Assembly (NCBI GenBank): GCA_001896885.1
Contig: MKRJ01000049.1
Coordinates: forward strand, 30,479 to 94,478
Length of the DNA stretch: 64,000 bases
Source of the DNA: Rhizobiales bacterium 65-79
GTDB taxonomy: Bacteria; Pseudomonadota; Alphaproteobacteria; Rhizobiales; Rhizobiaceae
Direction: 5' to 3'
The notes under the pieces were generated by a model that saw only the letters and a program-made list of their open reading frames with translations, had not been told where the DNA came from and made no database searches. Both the position numbers and the translations under genes were made by a program. Every line of letters starts with the position of its first letter. The first letter of the stretch is position 1. Below, in pieces: positions 29,188-39,273 of this stretch.

Positions 29188-31242
29188 ATGGGTAATCGCG
29201 CGGGCGGACGACGCCAGGGACCGAAATGCGTCGCCATCATCGGTCCCTTCGCCAGCGGAAAGACAACGCTTCTGGAGGCGATCCTCGCCCGCACCGGAGC
29301 CATCCCCAAGCAGAGCCCCGTCGGATCGGGCAACACCGTCGGCGATCATTCCGCCGAGGCGCGCGCCCACGCCATGAGCGTCGAGGCCGCAATCGCCACC
29401 ACCGAATTCATGGGCGAGCAGATGACCTTCGTCGACTGCCCGGGCTCGATCGAATTCGCCTATGAGGCGGTGCCGGTGCTTTCCGCCTGCGACATCGCGG
29501 TCGTGGTGGCGGAGGCGGATGAGAAGAAGATCCCGGCCCTTCAGCTCATCCTGCGCCAGCTCGACGATCTCGGCGTGCCGCGCATGCTTTTCCTCAACAA
29601 GATCGACAAGTCCGACAGCGGCGTGCGCGACACGCTGAAGATGCTGCAGCCGGCCTCCAGCACGCCGCTGCTCCTGCGCCAGATCCCGCTTCGCCGGGAC
29701 GGCATCGTCGTCGGCTCGATCGACCTCGCGCTGGAGCGCGCCTATATCTACCGCGAGCACGCCGAGAGCGAGATCGCCTCCATTCCCGACGACGACAAGG
29801 CGCGCGAGATCGAGGCGCGCTTCTCCATGCTGGAGACGCTGGCCGACCATGACGACCAGCTGATGGAGCAACTCCTGGAGGAGATCGAGCCGCCGCGCGA
29901 CGCGATCTTCGACGATCTCGCCGCCGATTTGCGCGAAGGCGCGGTTACGCCTGTCCTGATCGGCTCGGCCGAGCACGGCAACGGCGTTCTGCGGCTCCTG
30001 AAGGCGATCCGGCACGATGCGCCGGACGCCGCGGCGACCCGGGCCCGGCTCGGCCTCGACGACGCGAAGAGCGTCATCAGAATCATCAAGACGATTCACA
30101 CCTCGCATGGCGGCAAGCTGTCGGTCGCGCGCCTGCTCGCCGGCACCCTTTCGGACGGCGCGGAACTCTGGCTGCCGAACGGCAATTCGGCCAAGGTCTC
30201 CGGCCTTTACCACATGCGCGGCAAGGACCAGATCAAGATCGCCTCGGCGAAGGAGGGCGAGACGATCGCCATCGGCAAGATCGACGAGGCGAAGACCGGC
30301 GATGCGCTCAGCACGGTCAAGGGCGGCGTCTCGGTCGAGGCGGTTCCGGCCCCGCCCCCGCCCGTCTACGCGCTGGCGCTCAGGCCGCGCGAACGCAAGG
30401 ACGAGGTGAAGATGTCATCGGCGTTGCAGAGGATCGGCGAGGAAGACCCCTCGCTCTCGCTGGAGCACCATCAGGACACGGCCGAGACCGTGCTTTCCGG
30501 CCATGGCGAAATGCATCTCAGGGTCACCATCGAGCGGCTGGAGGGGAAGTACCAGATACCGGTCGAGGCGCATGCCGCGCAGATCCCCTATCGGGAGACC
30601 ATCCGCAAGCCCACGCAACAGCGCGGCCGGCACAAGAAGCAGTCGGGCGGCCACGGCCAGTTCGGCGACGTGGTGCTGGAGATAAAGCCGCTGCCGCGCG
30701 AGAGCGGCTTCCAGTTCACCGACACCATCACCGGCGGCGTGGTGCCGAAGCAATACATCCCCTCCGTCGAGACCGGCGTGCGCGATTTCCTGAAGTCGGG
30801 ACCGCTGGGTTTCCCGGTCGTCGATATCGCCGTCAATCTGTCGGACGGCTCCTACCATTCGGTCGATTCCTCCGACATGGCGTTCCAGATGGCGGCCAAG
30901 CTCGCCATGAAGGAGGGCATGGCCGCCTGCTCGCCGGTCCTGCTGGAGCCGGTGATGAGGGTCGAGATCGCCACGCCTTCGGACGCGACCGCCAAGATCA
31001 CGGCGCTGATCCCCCAGCGGCGGGGCCAGATCCTCGGCTACGACGCCCGCCCCGGCTGGCCCGGCTGGGACGTCGTCGAGGCGATGATGCCCGAGGCCGA
31101 GATCGGCGACCTGATCATCGAACTGCGCTCGGCGACGGCCGGCGTGGCAAGCTTCGCGAAGAAGTTCGACCATATGGCGGAACTCACCGGGCGGCTGGCG
31201 GACGATGTCCTGAACAAGGCCGCGACCGGAAAGGCAGCCTAG
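29188..31242 (+). CDS. EF-G-like translational GTPase paralog
   Basis: 684 residues from the ATG at 29188, with AGGAGG upstream. P-loop GPFASGKT (19-26), G3 DCPGS (83-87) and G4 NKID (137-140) are present, followed by EF-G domains II-V (GGHGQFGDVVLEIKPL is the domain IV signature). It is not the housekeeping FusA: the catalytic His after DxPG is Ser87 and the P-loop differs from GHIDAGKTT. It belongs to the EF-G-like group whose role is not settled. It is not in a str operon, and no ribosomal genes are nearby. Confidence 0.88.
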   Translation: MGNRAGGRRQGPKCVAIIGPFASGKTTLLEAILARTGAIPKQSPVGSGNTVGDHSAEARAHAMSVEAAIATTEFMGEQMTFVDCPGSIEFAYEAVPVLSACDIAVVVAEADEKKIPALQLILRQLDDLGVPRMLFLNKIDKSDSGVRDTLKMLQPASSTPLLLRQIPLRRDGIVVGSIDLALERAYIYREHAESEIASIPDDDKAREIEARFSMLETLADHDDQLMEQLLEEIEPPRDAIFDDLAADLREGAVTPVLIGSAEHGNGVLRLLKAIRHDAPDAAATRARLGLDDAKSVIRIIKTIHTSHGGKLSVARLLAGTLSDGAELWLPNGNSAKVSGLYHMRGKDQIKIASAKEGETIAIGKIDEAKTGDALSTVKGGVSVEAVPAPPPPVYALALRPRERKDEVKMSSALQRIGEEDPSLSLEHHQDTAETVLSGHGEMHLRVTIERLEGKYQIPVEAHAAQIPYRETIRKPTQQRGRHKKQSGGHGQFGDVVLEIKPLPRESGFQFTDTITGGVVPKQYIPSVETGVRDFLKSGPLGFPVVDIAVNLSDGSYHSVDSSDMAFQMAAKLAMKEGMAACSPVLLEPVMRVEIATPSDATAKITALIPQRRGQILGYDARPGWPGWDVVEAMMPEAEIGDLIIELRSATAGVASFAKKFDHMAELTGRLADDVLNKAATGKAA

Positions 31243-31528
31243 CCGACCCGCCGATCTGGACCAATTTTAAGGCAAGCGGTGGCACAGAGGCCACCGCCGC
31301 CGAAAGGCGGTGCGCATCCCGATTTCGTCGCGGATTTCATCTCCGCAGGTGCATGAATCCTGGGCGAGCCACCCGTCCTATGGATGTGCCCGAAGTCGAT
31401 GCAGCCTGCCGATTCGCCAGGCACATCCCTTTTCAGCGGAAGAACGCTCGCCCGCTATGCAAGGGAGCCATCCTGAATATCGGCGTTCCCCGGCAGAAAA
31501 GCTCAAGAGTATCCGGGCTTTAGACAAC
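31243..31528. other. Intergenic region after the EF-G-like gene
   Basis: About 285 bases. A short hairpin (ACCGCC at 31293-31298 with GGCGGT at 31306-31311) may end the EF-G-like transcript but has no T-run. No supported gene. Confidence 0.4.
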
Positions 31529-31556
31529 AAAAAAGCCGGATCGCGAAGACCCGGCT
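31529..31556 (-). terminator. Rho-independent terminator of the sRNA
   Basis: On the minus strand AGCCGGGTC pairs with GATCCGGCT (one G-U) around TTCGC, then TTTTTT. It is a textbook terminator and the main evidence that a minus-strand transcript ends here. Confidence 0.85.
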
Positions 31557-31645
31557 AAGTTGAATTGGAAGCGCTGTTTCCAGCTAAACCTCCAGAGGGG
31601 AACACTCGACGGACGCTAATGGGAGGAGGAACGCGTCCGTGAGAT
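31529..31645 (-). ncRNA. ar14-like trans-acting small RNA
   Basis: About 117 nt on the minus strand. The 5' hairpin has an 8-bp stem (31633-31640 with 31609-31616) whose 16-nt loop presents CCTCCTCCC (31621-31629), an anti-Shine-Dalgarno motif. A short GCTG-GAAA-CAGC hairpin follows, then a rho-independent terminator (9-bp stem 31534-31556, UUCG-type loop, T6). A candidate promoter lies upstream: TTGTTA at 31675-31680 and CATATC at 31652-31657, 17 bases apart. CCUCCUCCC displayed in hairpin loops is what I recall of the alphaproteobacterial ar14 family (NfeR1 in S. meliloti); the family call is by this pattern. Confidence 0.72.
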
Positions 31646-31651
31646 GATTAC

Positions 31652-31680
31652 GATATGGGCCTGCTTTGCCCGTTTAACAA
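31652..31680 (-). promoter_or_regulatory. Candidate sigma-70 promoter of the sRNA
   Basis: Minus strand TTGTTA, 17-base spacer, CATATC, placing transcription start near 31645. Fits rhizobial housekeeping-sigma promoters moderately well. Confidence 0.5.
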
Positions 31681-31901
31681 GCACTCTTTTGCATTGGACC
31701 CATGCATTTTCGCATATGTACGCCAGCGGAGGGAATTTGACGTGTGGGTCCGGGTTGCGCCGCGCGGGCGATCGACTGTCGAATTCAAAGCTCCACCAGG
31801 ATCACTGGCCTGCCGGTGGTCCTTTGGTTCCGGGATTTTCCGGGAGCGCGGCCCAAAAGGATGCAAATGCAACGTCGGGACCAGCCCAGCCTCTGTACCA
31901 A

Positions 31902-32798
31902 TCAGAACGACCAGTTGCGCGCCTTGGCGATCAGGAAGTCGCGGAACACCTGCAGCTTGACCTGGCTCTTCATCGCGTCGGTGTAGGCGAAATAGGTGTC
32001 GAAGGAAGGCACCTGGCTTTCCGGCAGGAGCTGGATCAGCCCGGCGTCCTTCTGGACCATATAGTCGGGCAGCGCCGCGATGCCGGCGCCGCGCTGCACG
32101 GCGCGCCGGATCGCCAGGAGATCGTTGATCTGCAGATGCGCGGTCCGCCGCGATCCGTCCGGCCGCCCCGCCGTTTCCAGCCAGTTCACGTCGGCGATGG
32201 CCGTAGGGATGGGCTCGCCGAAGGTGACGATGCGGTGGTTGTCGAGGTCCTCGATCGAGGACAGCCCCCCATGCCTGGCGATATAGGCTTCCGACGCATA
32301 GAGATGCATATGCACCGTGAAAAGCCGGCGCTGGATCAGGTCCGACTGCTGCGGCTGGCGCAACCGGATGGCACAGTCGGCATGCCGCGTCATCAGGTCG
32401 TGCTCCTCGTTCGAGAGGATGAGCTGGAGCTGGATGTCGGGATAGAGATCGAGGAATTCCTGCACCCGCTCGGTCAGCCACCCGGCGCCCAGGCCGACGG
32501 TGGTCGTGACCCGCAGCATGCCCGACGGCCGGTCCTTGGCCTCGGTCAGGCGGGTGCGCACGTTCTCCAGCCGCATCAGCACGTCATGCGCGGTGCGGTA
32601 GAGCAGTTCGCCCTGCTCGGTCAGCACGAGCCCGCGGGCGTGGCGGTGGAACAGCGGCACACCGACATCGTGCTCGAGCGCGCTGACCTGCCGCGAGATC
32701 GCCGATTGCGACAGCTTCAGCGTCTCCGCGGCATGCGTGAACGATCCCGCTTCCGCCGCGGCGTGGAAGACACGCAGCTTGTCCCAGTCCAAAGACAT
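31902..32798 (-). CDS. LysR-family transcriptional regulator
   Basis: 298 residues from the ATG at 32798. The N-terminal winged HTH is clear (LRVFHAAAEAGSFTHAAETL, LSQSAISRQVSALEHDVGV, LFHRHARGLVLTEQG), followed by the periplasmic-binding-like effector domain. It lies 29 bases after trxB on the same strand and may be co-transcribed with it. The lysR-trxB-lrp grouping is, as I recall, the same in S. meliloti next to the lps genes. Target unknown. Confidence 0.9.
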   Translation of the reverse strand: MSLDWDKLRVFHAAAEAGSFTHAAETLKLSQSAISRQVSALEHDVGVPLFHRHARGLVLTEQGELLYRTAHDVLMRLENVRTRLTEAKDRPSGMLRVTTTVGLGAGWLTERVQEFLDLYPDIQLQLILSNEEHDLMTRHADCAIRLRQPQQSDLIQRRLFTVHMHLYASEAYIARHGGLSSIEDLDNHRIVTFGEPIPTAIADVNWLETAGRPDGSRRTAHLQINDLLAIRRAVQRGAGIAALPDYMVQKDAGLIQLLPESQVPSFDTYFAYTDAMKSQVKLQVFRDFLIAKARNWSF

Positions 32799-32827
32799 AT
32801 TCGCCGCCACCCCTTTTACCGAGGCTC

Positions 32828-33958
<1,131 letters not shown>

Positions 33959-34042
33959 TCACGGAATGCATGGAAAACCGGAAATATTCTCCCGGACCCG
34001 CTATATCGGGCCAAAGGCTGATTTCGCGATTCGGAACTGTCC

Positions 34043-34516
34043 ATGCCCGTGAAAGCCGAACTCGATGCCATCGACTGGAAGATCCTCAAGGAACTCCAGG
34101 ACGACGGCCGGATGACCAATGTCGAACTGGCGCGCCGGGTCGGCATCTCGGCCCCGCCCTGCCTGAGGCGCGTCAAGCGGCTGGAGACGGCCGGCATCAT
34201 CCACGGCTACCGTGCGCTCCTCAATGCCCCTGCACTCGGCCTCGACGTGGTCGCCTTCTGCCTCATCGGCCTGCACCGCCAGTCCGACGCCGAGCTGAAA
34301 GCTTTCGCCGAGAGCGCGCGCAACTGGCCGCTGGTGCGCGAGGCCTGGATGGTGTCGGGCGATTCGGATTTCCTGCTCCATTGCGTTGCGCCCGACCTCG
34401 GCGTTTTTCAGAATTTCGTGATCGAGGAACTTACCGCCGCGCCGAACGTTGACACCGTCCGCACTGCGCTGACCATTCGCCAGATCAAGGATGACGGGCT
34501 GGTCGCAATCGAGTAG
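34043..34516 (+). CDS. Lrp/AsnC-family transcriptional regulator
   Basis: 157 residues: an N-terminal HTH (LDAIDWKILKELQDDGRMTN, VELARRVGISAPPCLRRVKRLE) followed by the RAM ligand-binding domain (VREAWMVSGDSDFLLHCVA). It responds to an amino acid or small ligand. It diverges from trxB and starts the plus-strand side of the surface-polysaccharide island. Confidence 0.93.
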   Translation: MPVKAELDAIDWKILKELQDDGRMTNVELARRVGISAPPCLRRVKRLETAGIIHGYRALLNAPALGLDVVAFCLIGLHRQSDAELKAFAESARNWPLVREAWMVSGDSDFLLHCVAPDLGVFQNFVIEELTAAPNVDTVRTALTIRQIKDDGLVAIE

Positions 34517-34540
34517 GAGACCGCTAATGTTGGGGGATCG

Positions 34541-35173
34541 ATGCTGGTTTCCATCGAGAAGAATTTCATCTTCATTCATGTCGCCAAGACCGGCGGCCAG
34601 GCGATCAAGAGTGCGTTGAGCGGCTACGCCGTCCAGAAGGCGCCCGGCCAATGGCGCCGGCTCCTGTCGCATTTGCCGGTGCGCGAAAGCTTTGACATAC
34701 AATTCGGACCGCACGCCACCGCCCGCTGGGCGAAGATGAAGCTGCCGCCGGATTTCTTCGACGGCGCCTTCAAGTTCGCGCTCGTGCGCAACCCTTACGA
34801 TCTGGCGGTGTCGCTCTATTCCTTCGTGCGGAAGAACCCGGACCATCACCGGCACCGCGACGCGCTGGACATGACCTTCCTCGAATTCCTCGAGATGGAA
34901 AGGCGGCGCGGCCTGTGGCGCCGCCGCGACCAGACCGCCATGCTCACCAGCCTGGGCGGCGAGATGCTGGTCGACAAGGTCTACCGCTTCGAGGAGATGA
35001 AGGACGTCTTCGCCGACATCGCGCGCCGACTCGACCTGCCGGCGACGATAGAACTCGCCCACAAGAATGCCAGCCCGCACGGCCCCTACCGGGACTACTA
35101 TACCGGCAGCGAGCGCGCCTTGGTGGAAAGGATATGGCGGCGGGATCTGGAGCGTTTCGGCTATGGATTCTAG
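34541..35173 (+). CDS. Sulfotransferase (Sulfotransfer_2-like)
   Basis: A 210-residue cytosolic sulfotransferase. The PAPS-binding loop is FIHVAKTGGQAIKSAL, close to the family's HIPKTGGTS motif, and FALVRNPYDLAVSLYSF is the 3'-phosphate motif with the RNP signature. It likely adds sulfate to a sugar of LPS or another surface glycan, given its neighbours. It follows lrp by 24 bases and may be co-transcribed with it. LPS sulfation is known in Sinorhizobium (LpsS), a different family. Confidence 0.85.
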   Translation: MLVSIEKNFIFIHVAKTGGQAIKSALSGYAVQKAPGQWRRLLSHLPVRESFDIQFGPHATARWAKMKLPPDFFDGAFKFALVRNPYDLAVSLYSFVRKNPDHHRHRDALDMTFLEFLEMERRRGLWRRRDQTAMLTSLGGEMLVDKVYRFEEMKDVFADIARRLDLPATIELAHKNASPHGPYRDYYTGSERALVERIWRRDLERFGYGF

Positions 35174-35294
35174 TGCCCGGCCAGGAGTGGGAAGGGCGAC
35201 GGTCCAATTCCTGCCGCACTGATCGGAACATGGTTGATCATGGCCGTCTCGTCGCGACCGCGGCTCCACGATTGAATACCCCCACGACGTAACC

Positions 35295-36188
35295 ATGAAA
35301 ATCTTGTTTACCGGCATCGGCGGGTCGGGCGTCTGGACGATGAGGGCCGAACAGGTCGCCGCGACGCGTGCCGAATGGAAGGCAATACCCGACGCCAGCC
35401 GCCGCGATGCGGAGGGGATGGACGCGGTCGTGATCGTGAAGAAGATCAAGGACCGGTCCCTCTCCGAAATGAAGGCCTGGGGCGGTCCTCTCGTTTACGA
35501 TGCCCTGGATTTCTGGGGCCAAACACGCAGGCTTTGGAGAGTAGGGCCCCGACTCCGCAATCTGGAGGATGCGAGAACCCTGGCAAAGCCCGTCCTCAGC
35601 CGGATTGATCCCGATCTCGTGCTATGTCCGACGGCGCAAATGGCAAGCGATCTTGCGCCTCTCGGTTGGCCGACAAGGCTCTACTATCATCACTACGATC
35701 CCCGCCTTGTACCGGCCCGCCGCGATGATGGCCGAATAAGAAAGCGTGTCATCTACCACGGCCGCGTTGGACACCTTGGCATATGGCACGTGTTCGTCTG
35801 GCTGTCATGTCGGGCCCACGGCGTGGATTTCGCGACGTGCAACGGACCTCAACCCCTCCCTAGCGATGTGATGTTCGCCGCAAGACGCGCAAGCCCCTGG
35901 ATATCGCGGCGATGGAAATCCAACATCAAGGCGGCGATCGCCCTCAGGATGGGTTTGCCATTCGTTGCGTGGCCTGAAGCCGGTTACGTGGAGACCCATC
36001 CCACGGCGCTCTGGTTCAAGACCCCTTTGCAGATGCACCGGGCAATCGGCGCGGCCCTGGAAATGGAACCGGGTGCACCCGACGACAGCTTCTCCGTCGA
36101 GAAATGCGCAAAGAGCCTGGAGGCCACAATCGAGGAAATGCTTCGATCCCGGATGGATTTAGAGCCGCAGGAACTACGATCGCGGTAA
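35295..36188 (+). CDS. Putative glycosyltransferase (GT-B-like)
   Basis: 297 residues. It starts MKILFTGIGGSGVWTMRAEQ and ends with a segment like a GT-B C-terminal domain (SNIKAAIALRMGLPFVAWPEAGYVET). No clear catalytic motif. Context, between a sulfotransferase and several convergent glycosyltransferases, supports a role in surface glycan assembly. Composition is slightly AT-richer than the flanking housekeeping genes. The function is uncertain. Confidence 0.6.
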   Translation: MKILFTGIGGSGVWTMRAEQVAATRAEWKAIPDASRRDAEGMDAVVIVKKIKDRSLSEMKAWGGPLVYDALDFWGQTRRLWRVGPRLRNLEDARTLAKPVLSRIDPDLVLCPTAQMASDLAPLGWPTRLYYHHYDPRLVPARRDDGRIRKRVIYHGRVGHLGIWHVFVWLSCRAHGVDFATCNGPQPLPSDVMFAARRASPWISRRWKSNIKAAIALRMGLPFVAWPEAGYVETHPTALWFKTPLQMHRAIGAALEMEPGAPDDSFSVEKCAKSLEATIEEMLRSRMDLEPQELRSR

Positions 36189-36210
36189 GGCCTCGGCTGC
36201 CAGGCTCCTT

Positions 36211-36912
36211 CTAGGCCGGCTTCCAGGCGGGATCGACGCGATCCGCCTCGGCGCGCCAGAGGTCGGCGTAGTCGACATTCTGCCAATCCTTGAACCAGGG
36301 GCCGCCATTGGTGAAGTGGATCGCATTGGGCGTGCCGGATTGCGGCTTTTCGTTCCAGCCCTCCAGCCAGTTCCACGCGACCGGAATTTCGCCGATCTCC
36401 TCGTCCCTGGCCCATTGCATCCGATGCAGGTAGGCGCCGCTTTCGCGGTTGATGACGTCGGGGGTAAGGGTTTTCGTGGAGGGATGGTCGCAATTGAACA
36501 GCATGAAGGACGACCAGTTCTTGCGCGGATAGGCGGTCTGGACCTTGCCGTCCATCTTCGTCGTCGATTTCGGTGTGTAGTCATGCTTGACGCACATCAC
36601 CGCCTTGCTTTCGTCGCGGTAGGACAGGAGCCCGGCGACGTCCGCAAGGAAAAGAAAATCGCAGTCGCAAAACAATGCCCACCCCGTGAAACCGGCGAGC
36701 CATGGCGTAAAAAACCGCGAATAGGTGAACTCGGTCGATGCGAGCGGGTCGACGTCCCTGCTGTAAACGCCGCGTGCGATCAGGTCATCGAGCTTGATCG
36801 GGGTGATCTCGACGGGAACACTCGCATGCTCGCGCAAGGAGTGCTCCGCGACCTTGTAAGCGATCGGCTCGCGTGAATCCCAGCCGATATAGATGTTGAG
36901 GGAATGGTCCAT
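36211..36912 (-). CDS. GT8-like glycosyltransferase
   Basis: 233 residues with a GT-A fold pattern: N-terminal NIYIGWDSREPIAYKV, a metal-binding DxD triad in ALFCDCDFLFLADV, and IHFTNGGPWFKDW resembling the HxxGxxKPW end motif of GT8 enzymes. It would transfer a sugar from a nucleotide donor to LPS core or a similar acceptor. Last gene of the minus-strand island segment, convergent with the putative GT-B gene. Confidence 0.75.
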   Translation of the reverse strand: MDHSLNIYIGWDSREPIAYKVAEHSLREHASVPVEITPIKLDDLIARGVYSRDVDPLASTEFTYSRFFTPWLAGFTGWALFCDCDFLFLADVAGLLSYRDESKAVMCVKHDYTPKSTTKMDGKVQTAYPRKNWSSFMLFNCDHPSTKTLTPDVINRESGAYLHRMQWARDEEIGEIPVAWNWLEGWNEKPQSGTPNAIHFTNGGPWFKDWQNVDYADLWRAEADRVDPAWKPA

Positions 36913-36936
36913 GATATCTCCTTGCCTTTGGTCCCC

Positions 36937-37563
36937 TCAAAGCCACACATTTATACGCCCCTCTTCCGCCAGGCGTTCGGCCCAGCGCCGCTCATCCCCC
37001 CAGGCATGGCGCTTCCATCCCTCCCAGCTGAACCCACAGAGATTGATGCTCCATGCATCCGCCTGAAATTCATCAAGAACGTATCTGATGCCAAAATAGC
37101 CGGTGCTCGGGAAGATGTATTTCATCTGCGCGGCGGAAAGACCCAGAGCCTTGCAGCCCTCCTCGTAAAATCCCGGCGGCATGACCGTGACTTCCTTGCC
37201 GGCTCGACCGTACATGAGGATCGCCGAGTTGGTCCAGTTCCCTCGCCTCCCCTTCAGCCGAGAAAGGATATGGGGCTTGGGATGATAGGTCTTGATGATA
37301 TCGGGATGATAAACAAGAAAGACCCGCCGGGCCGCCGCGACGATCGGGCTCGTGAAATAATTGGGGTCTTCGAGGCGCCGCTGCATCGGCTTGCCGGCAT
37401 TGGCGATGAACAGCCAGTCGGTCTTCGTTCCGCTCATCCCGATCGACTGTTTCGGTTCGTTGAAACGAACCACGAAATCCGCCGCATCCACCTCGCCGGA
37501 CATGTCCCGGCTTATCGGACCGTTGCCGACGACGAACAGTCGCTTCTTTTCCTTCTCTTTCAT
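36937..37563 (-). CDS. GT29 sialyltransferase-like protein
   Basis: 208 residues. FVVGNGPISRDMSGEVDAAD followed by FVVRFNEP resembles sialyl motif L (nucleotide-sugar binding), and YIFPSTGYFGIRYVLDEF resembles sialyl motif S. Bacterial GT29-like proteins occur sporadically and their donors are mostly unknown; CMP-linked nine- or eight-carbon acids such as sialic acid or Kdo are possible. It lies between the GT8-like and GT25 genes. I see no sialic-acid synthesis genes in this window. Confidence 0.68.
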   Translation of the reverse strand: MKEKEKKRLFVVGNGPISRDMSGEVDAADFVVRFNEPKQSIGMSGTKTDWLFIANAGKPMQRRLEDPNYFTSPIVAAARRVFLVYHPDIIKTYHPKPHILSRLKGRRGNWTNSAILMYGRAGKEVTVMPPGFYEEGCKALGLSAAQMKYIFPSTGYFGIRYVLDEFQADAWSINLCGFSWEGWKRHAWGDERRWAERLAEEGRINVWL

Positions 37564-37811
37564 CCCTCTGTCCGCATCCCGCAGAACCGGGCATCCCGCT
37601 CCTCAAAAGGCGCAGCGCCGATGAAGGCTGCCTGCTTTTTCATGTTCATTGCTGCAGCCTGCCCTAAGCGCGCGCCGCCCGCATTCGCAGGGCAGGATTT
37701 CCGCATGGGATCGAAATGGGGCAGACGGAAAAGGCAGGAGCATTCATCGCCATCATATAGAAGCCGATGGGGCGCTGACCAGCATCACCGTGCCATTTGC
37801 ATCCGGCAGGA

Positions 37812-38555
37812 TCAGATCGAGGTCTTGCGCCATTGCCGGTTGCGGCGGGCGATGGCCGCGCGCGAAAGCGGGCGGCGCACCTCATGCGCCAGCCGTTCCA
37901 GGAAAGGCATCTTCTTGTTCTGCAGCACGGTCCCGCCGAGTTCGCGGTCGATCTCCCGGACGACGATCGGACGCGCGCTCAGCACCCGCGCGCCGTGCAG
38001 CCATTGCATCTGGACGATCGAATCGACGGGCCGGTCGAATGTCTCCGTCGCGGCGAGCAGGAGCCCGGCGGCCTCGCGCCCGACGAGTTCGGCCTGCATC
38101 CCGAGCGCCGGCAGGAAAGGCTCGATAATGGCCATATCGCCCGAGCGGTGGAGGATCTCACCCTCTTCGCCGCGCGTCCAGCGCGGGAAGCGTACATAGT
38201 CGCGCGCTCCGGCGGCAGTGGCGGCAAACGCGAACACATCCGCGAACCGCTCGTCGATCGCCACGTCGTCCTCGACGACCAGTCCGGCCTCGGCGTCGCT
38301 GTCCACGATCGCTTGCCACGCCCTGCGGTGCGAGAGGAAACATGCGATCTCGGTGTCGCGCAGCCTGAACGCGTAGCCCGGGCGGTGCAGGCGGCGGCGA
38401 TAGACGGCGGCGATCTCCTCGGCGCCGAGCTTCAATCCGTCGACGCCGGCGACGATCTCCGCCGGTATCGGCAATTGCCGCAGCAGCGTTTCGACCTGCG
38501 GGCGGCGCTTCTCGGCGCGCTCGAGGTGGATGATGAAGGCGCGGACCCGTTGCAA
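37812..38555 (-). CDS. GT25-family LPS glycosyltransferase
   Basis: 247 residues from a TTG start at 38555, four bases after the stop of the oxygenase gene. The N-terminal RVRAFIIHLERAEKRRPQVE, the IACFLSHRRAWQAI motif and the acidic GLVVEDDVAI motif are typical of the LgtB/GT25 family, which adds galactose or similar sugars to the LPS core. The gap to the next gene (37564-37811) is AT-richer and has no obvious feature. Confidence 0.85.
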   Translation of the reverse strand: MQRVRAFIIHLERAEKRRPQVETLLRQLPIPAEIVAGVDGLKLGAEEIAAVYRRRLHRPGYAFRLRDTEIACFLSHRRAWQAIVDSDAEAGLVVEDDVAIDERFADVFAFAATAAGARDYVRFPRWTRGEEGEILHRSGDMAIIEPFLPALGMQAELVGREAAGLLLAATETFDRPVDSIVQMQWLHGARVLSARPIVVREIDRELGGTVLQNKKMPFLERLAHEVRRPLSRAAIARRNRQWRKTSI

Positions 38556-38559
38556 TGGG

Positions 38560-39186
38560 TCAGGCCGCCGCGCTCCGGAACAGTCGCTTGATCCTGGAGG
38601 AGAAGCCGTGGCGGCTCTGCTCGTGGTCGACGACGGACTGGTCGGTCACCCAGTTGAGCTGGACCGCGCGGCGCTTTCCCTCGAAGGAATGGTGGCCGTG
38701 CCAGGAATTGTTCGAGCGCTTGAAGACGAGCAGCGTGCCGCCGGCCGGCTCGACCTCCTCGACATAGTTCTCCAAATCCGTGCCGTTCCTGAGCAGCCGG
38801 AGCCGGCCGGCATCGCTCGGCCATGAAGCGTCGTTCATGTAGAGCAGGACGGTGATGAGCTTGGTTTCCGAATCGGTATGGATCTTCCCGTCGCGGGCCC
38901 GGCAGAACCCGCGCACCGTGTACATGGTCGGCCGGTTTTCAAGATCGATGGAGAATTTCTCCTCGACCGCCCGCTTGAACGGCTCGTCCAGCAATTCGTC
39001 CATGAGGTCCTTGAAGCCGCCGTTTATCTTCAGTCCGGCCGGGGGATGCGAGCCCGGGCCGGGCACTTCCGGATAGTCGGCCTGGGCGCGCGCCAGCCGG
39101 TCCTTGTCGACGAAGTTCCGGACGATGACATATTCGAAGGGATCGGTGTTGAGCGGCGTTTTCCGCAGTCTTTCGATGTCCAGCAT
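38560..39186 (-). CDS. 2-oxoglutarate/Fe(II)-dependent oxygenase
   Basis: 208 residues. Iron ligands are predicted in GKIHTDSETK (HxD) and SWHGHHSFEGKRRAVQLNW (distal His, with Arg for 2-oxoglutarate), separated by a jelly-roll core (ITVLLYMND). Oxygenases of this type hydroxylate sugars or lipids of surface polysaccharides, or proteins. It is coupled to the GT25 gene. Its upstream region holds three stacked inverted repeats (39216-39370). Confidence 0.8.
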   Translation of the reverse strand: MLDIERLRKTPLNTDPFEYVIVRNFVDKDRLARAQADYPEVPGPGSHPPAGLKINGGFKDLMDELLDEPFKRAVEEKFSIDLENRPTMYTVRGFCRARDGKIHTDSETKLITVLLYMNDASWPSDAGRLRLLRNGTDLENYVEEVEPAGGTLLVFKRSNNSWHGHHSFEGKRRAVQLNWVTDQSVVDHEQSRHGFSSRIKRLFRSAAA

Positions 39187-39215
39187 GATCGCCTCGTAGA
39201 GTACCTACTGTCCCG

Positions 39216-39266
39216 ATTCGGAAATTCGTTTCATCCTGATATCAGCCACCGGACGAATTTCCGAAT
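39216..39266. repeat. Inverted repeat IR1
   Basis: Perfect 14-base arms, ATTCGGAAATTCGT (39216-39229) and ACGAATTTCCGAAT (39253-39266). The centre also contains the palindrome CTGATATCAG (39236-39245). It is 30 bases upstream of the 2OG oxygenase start. Confidence 0.85.
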
Positions 39267-39273
39267 TGAAAGG

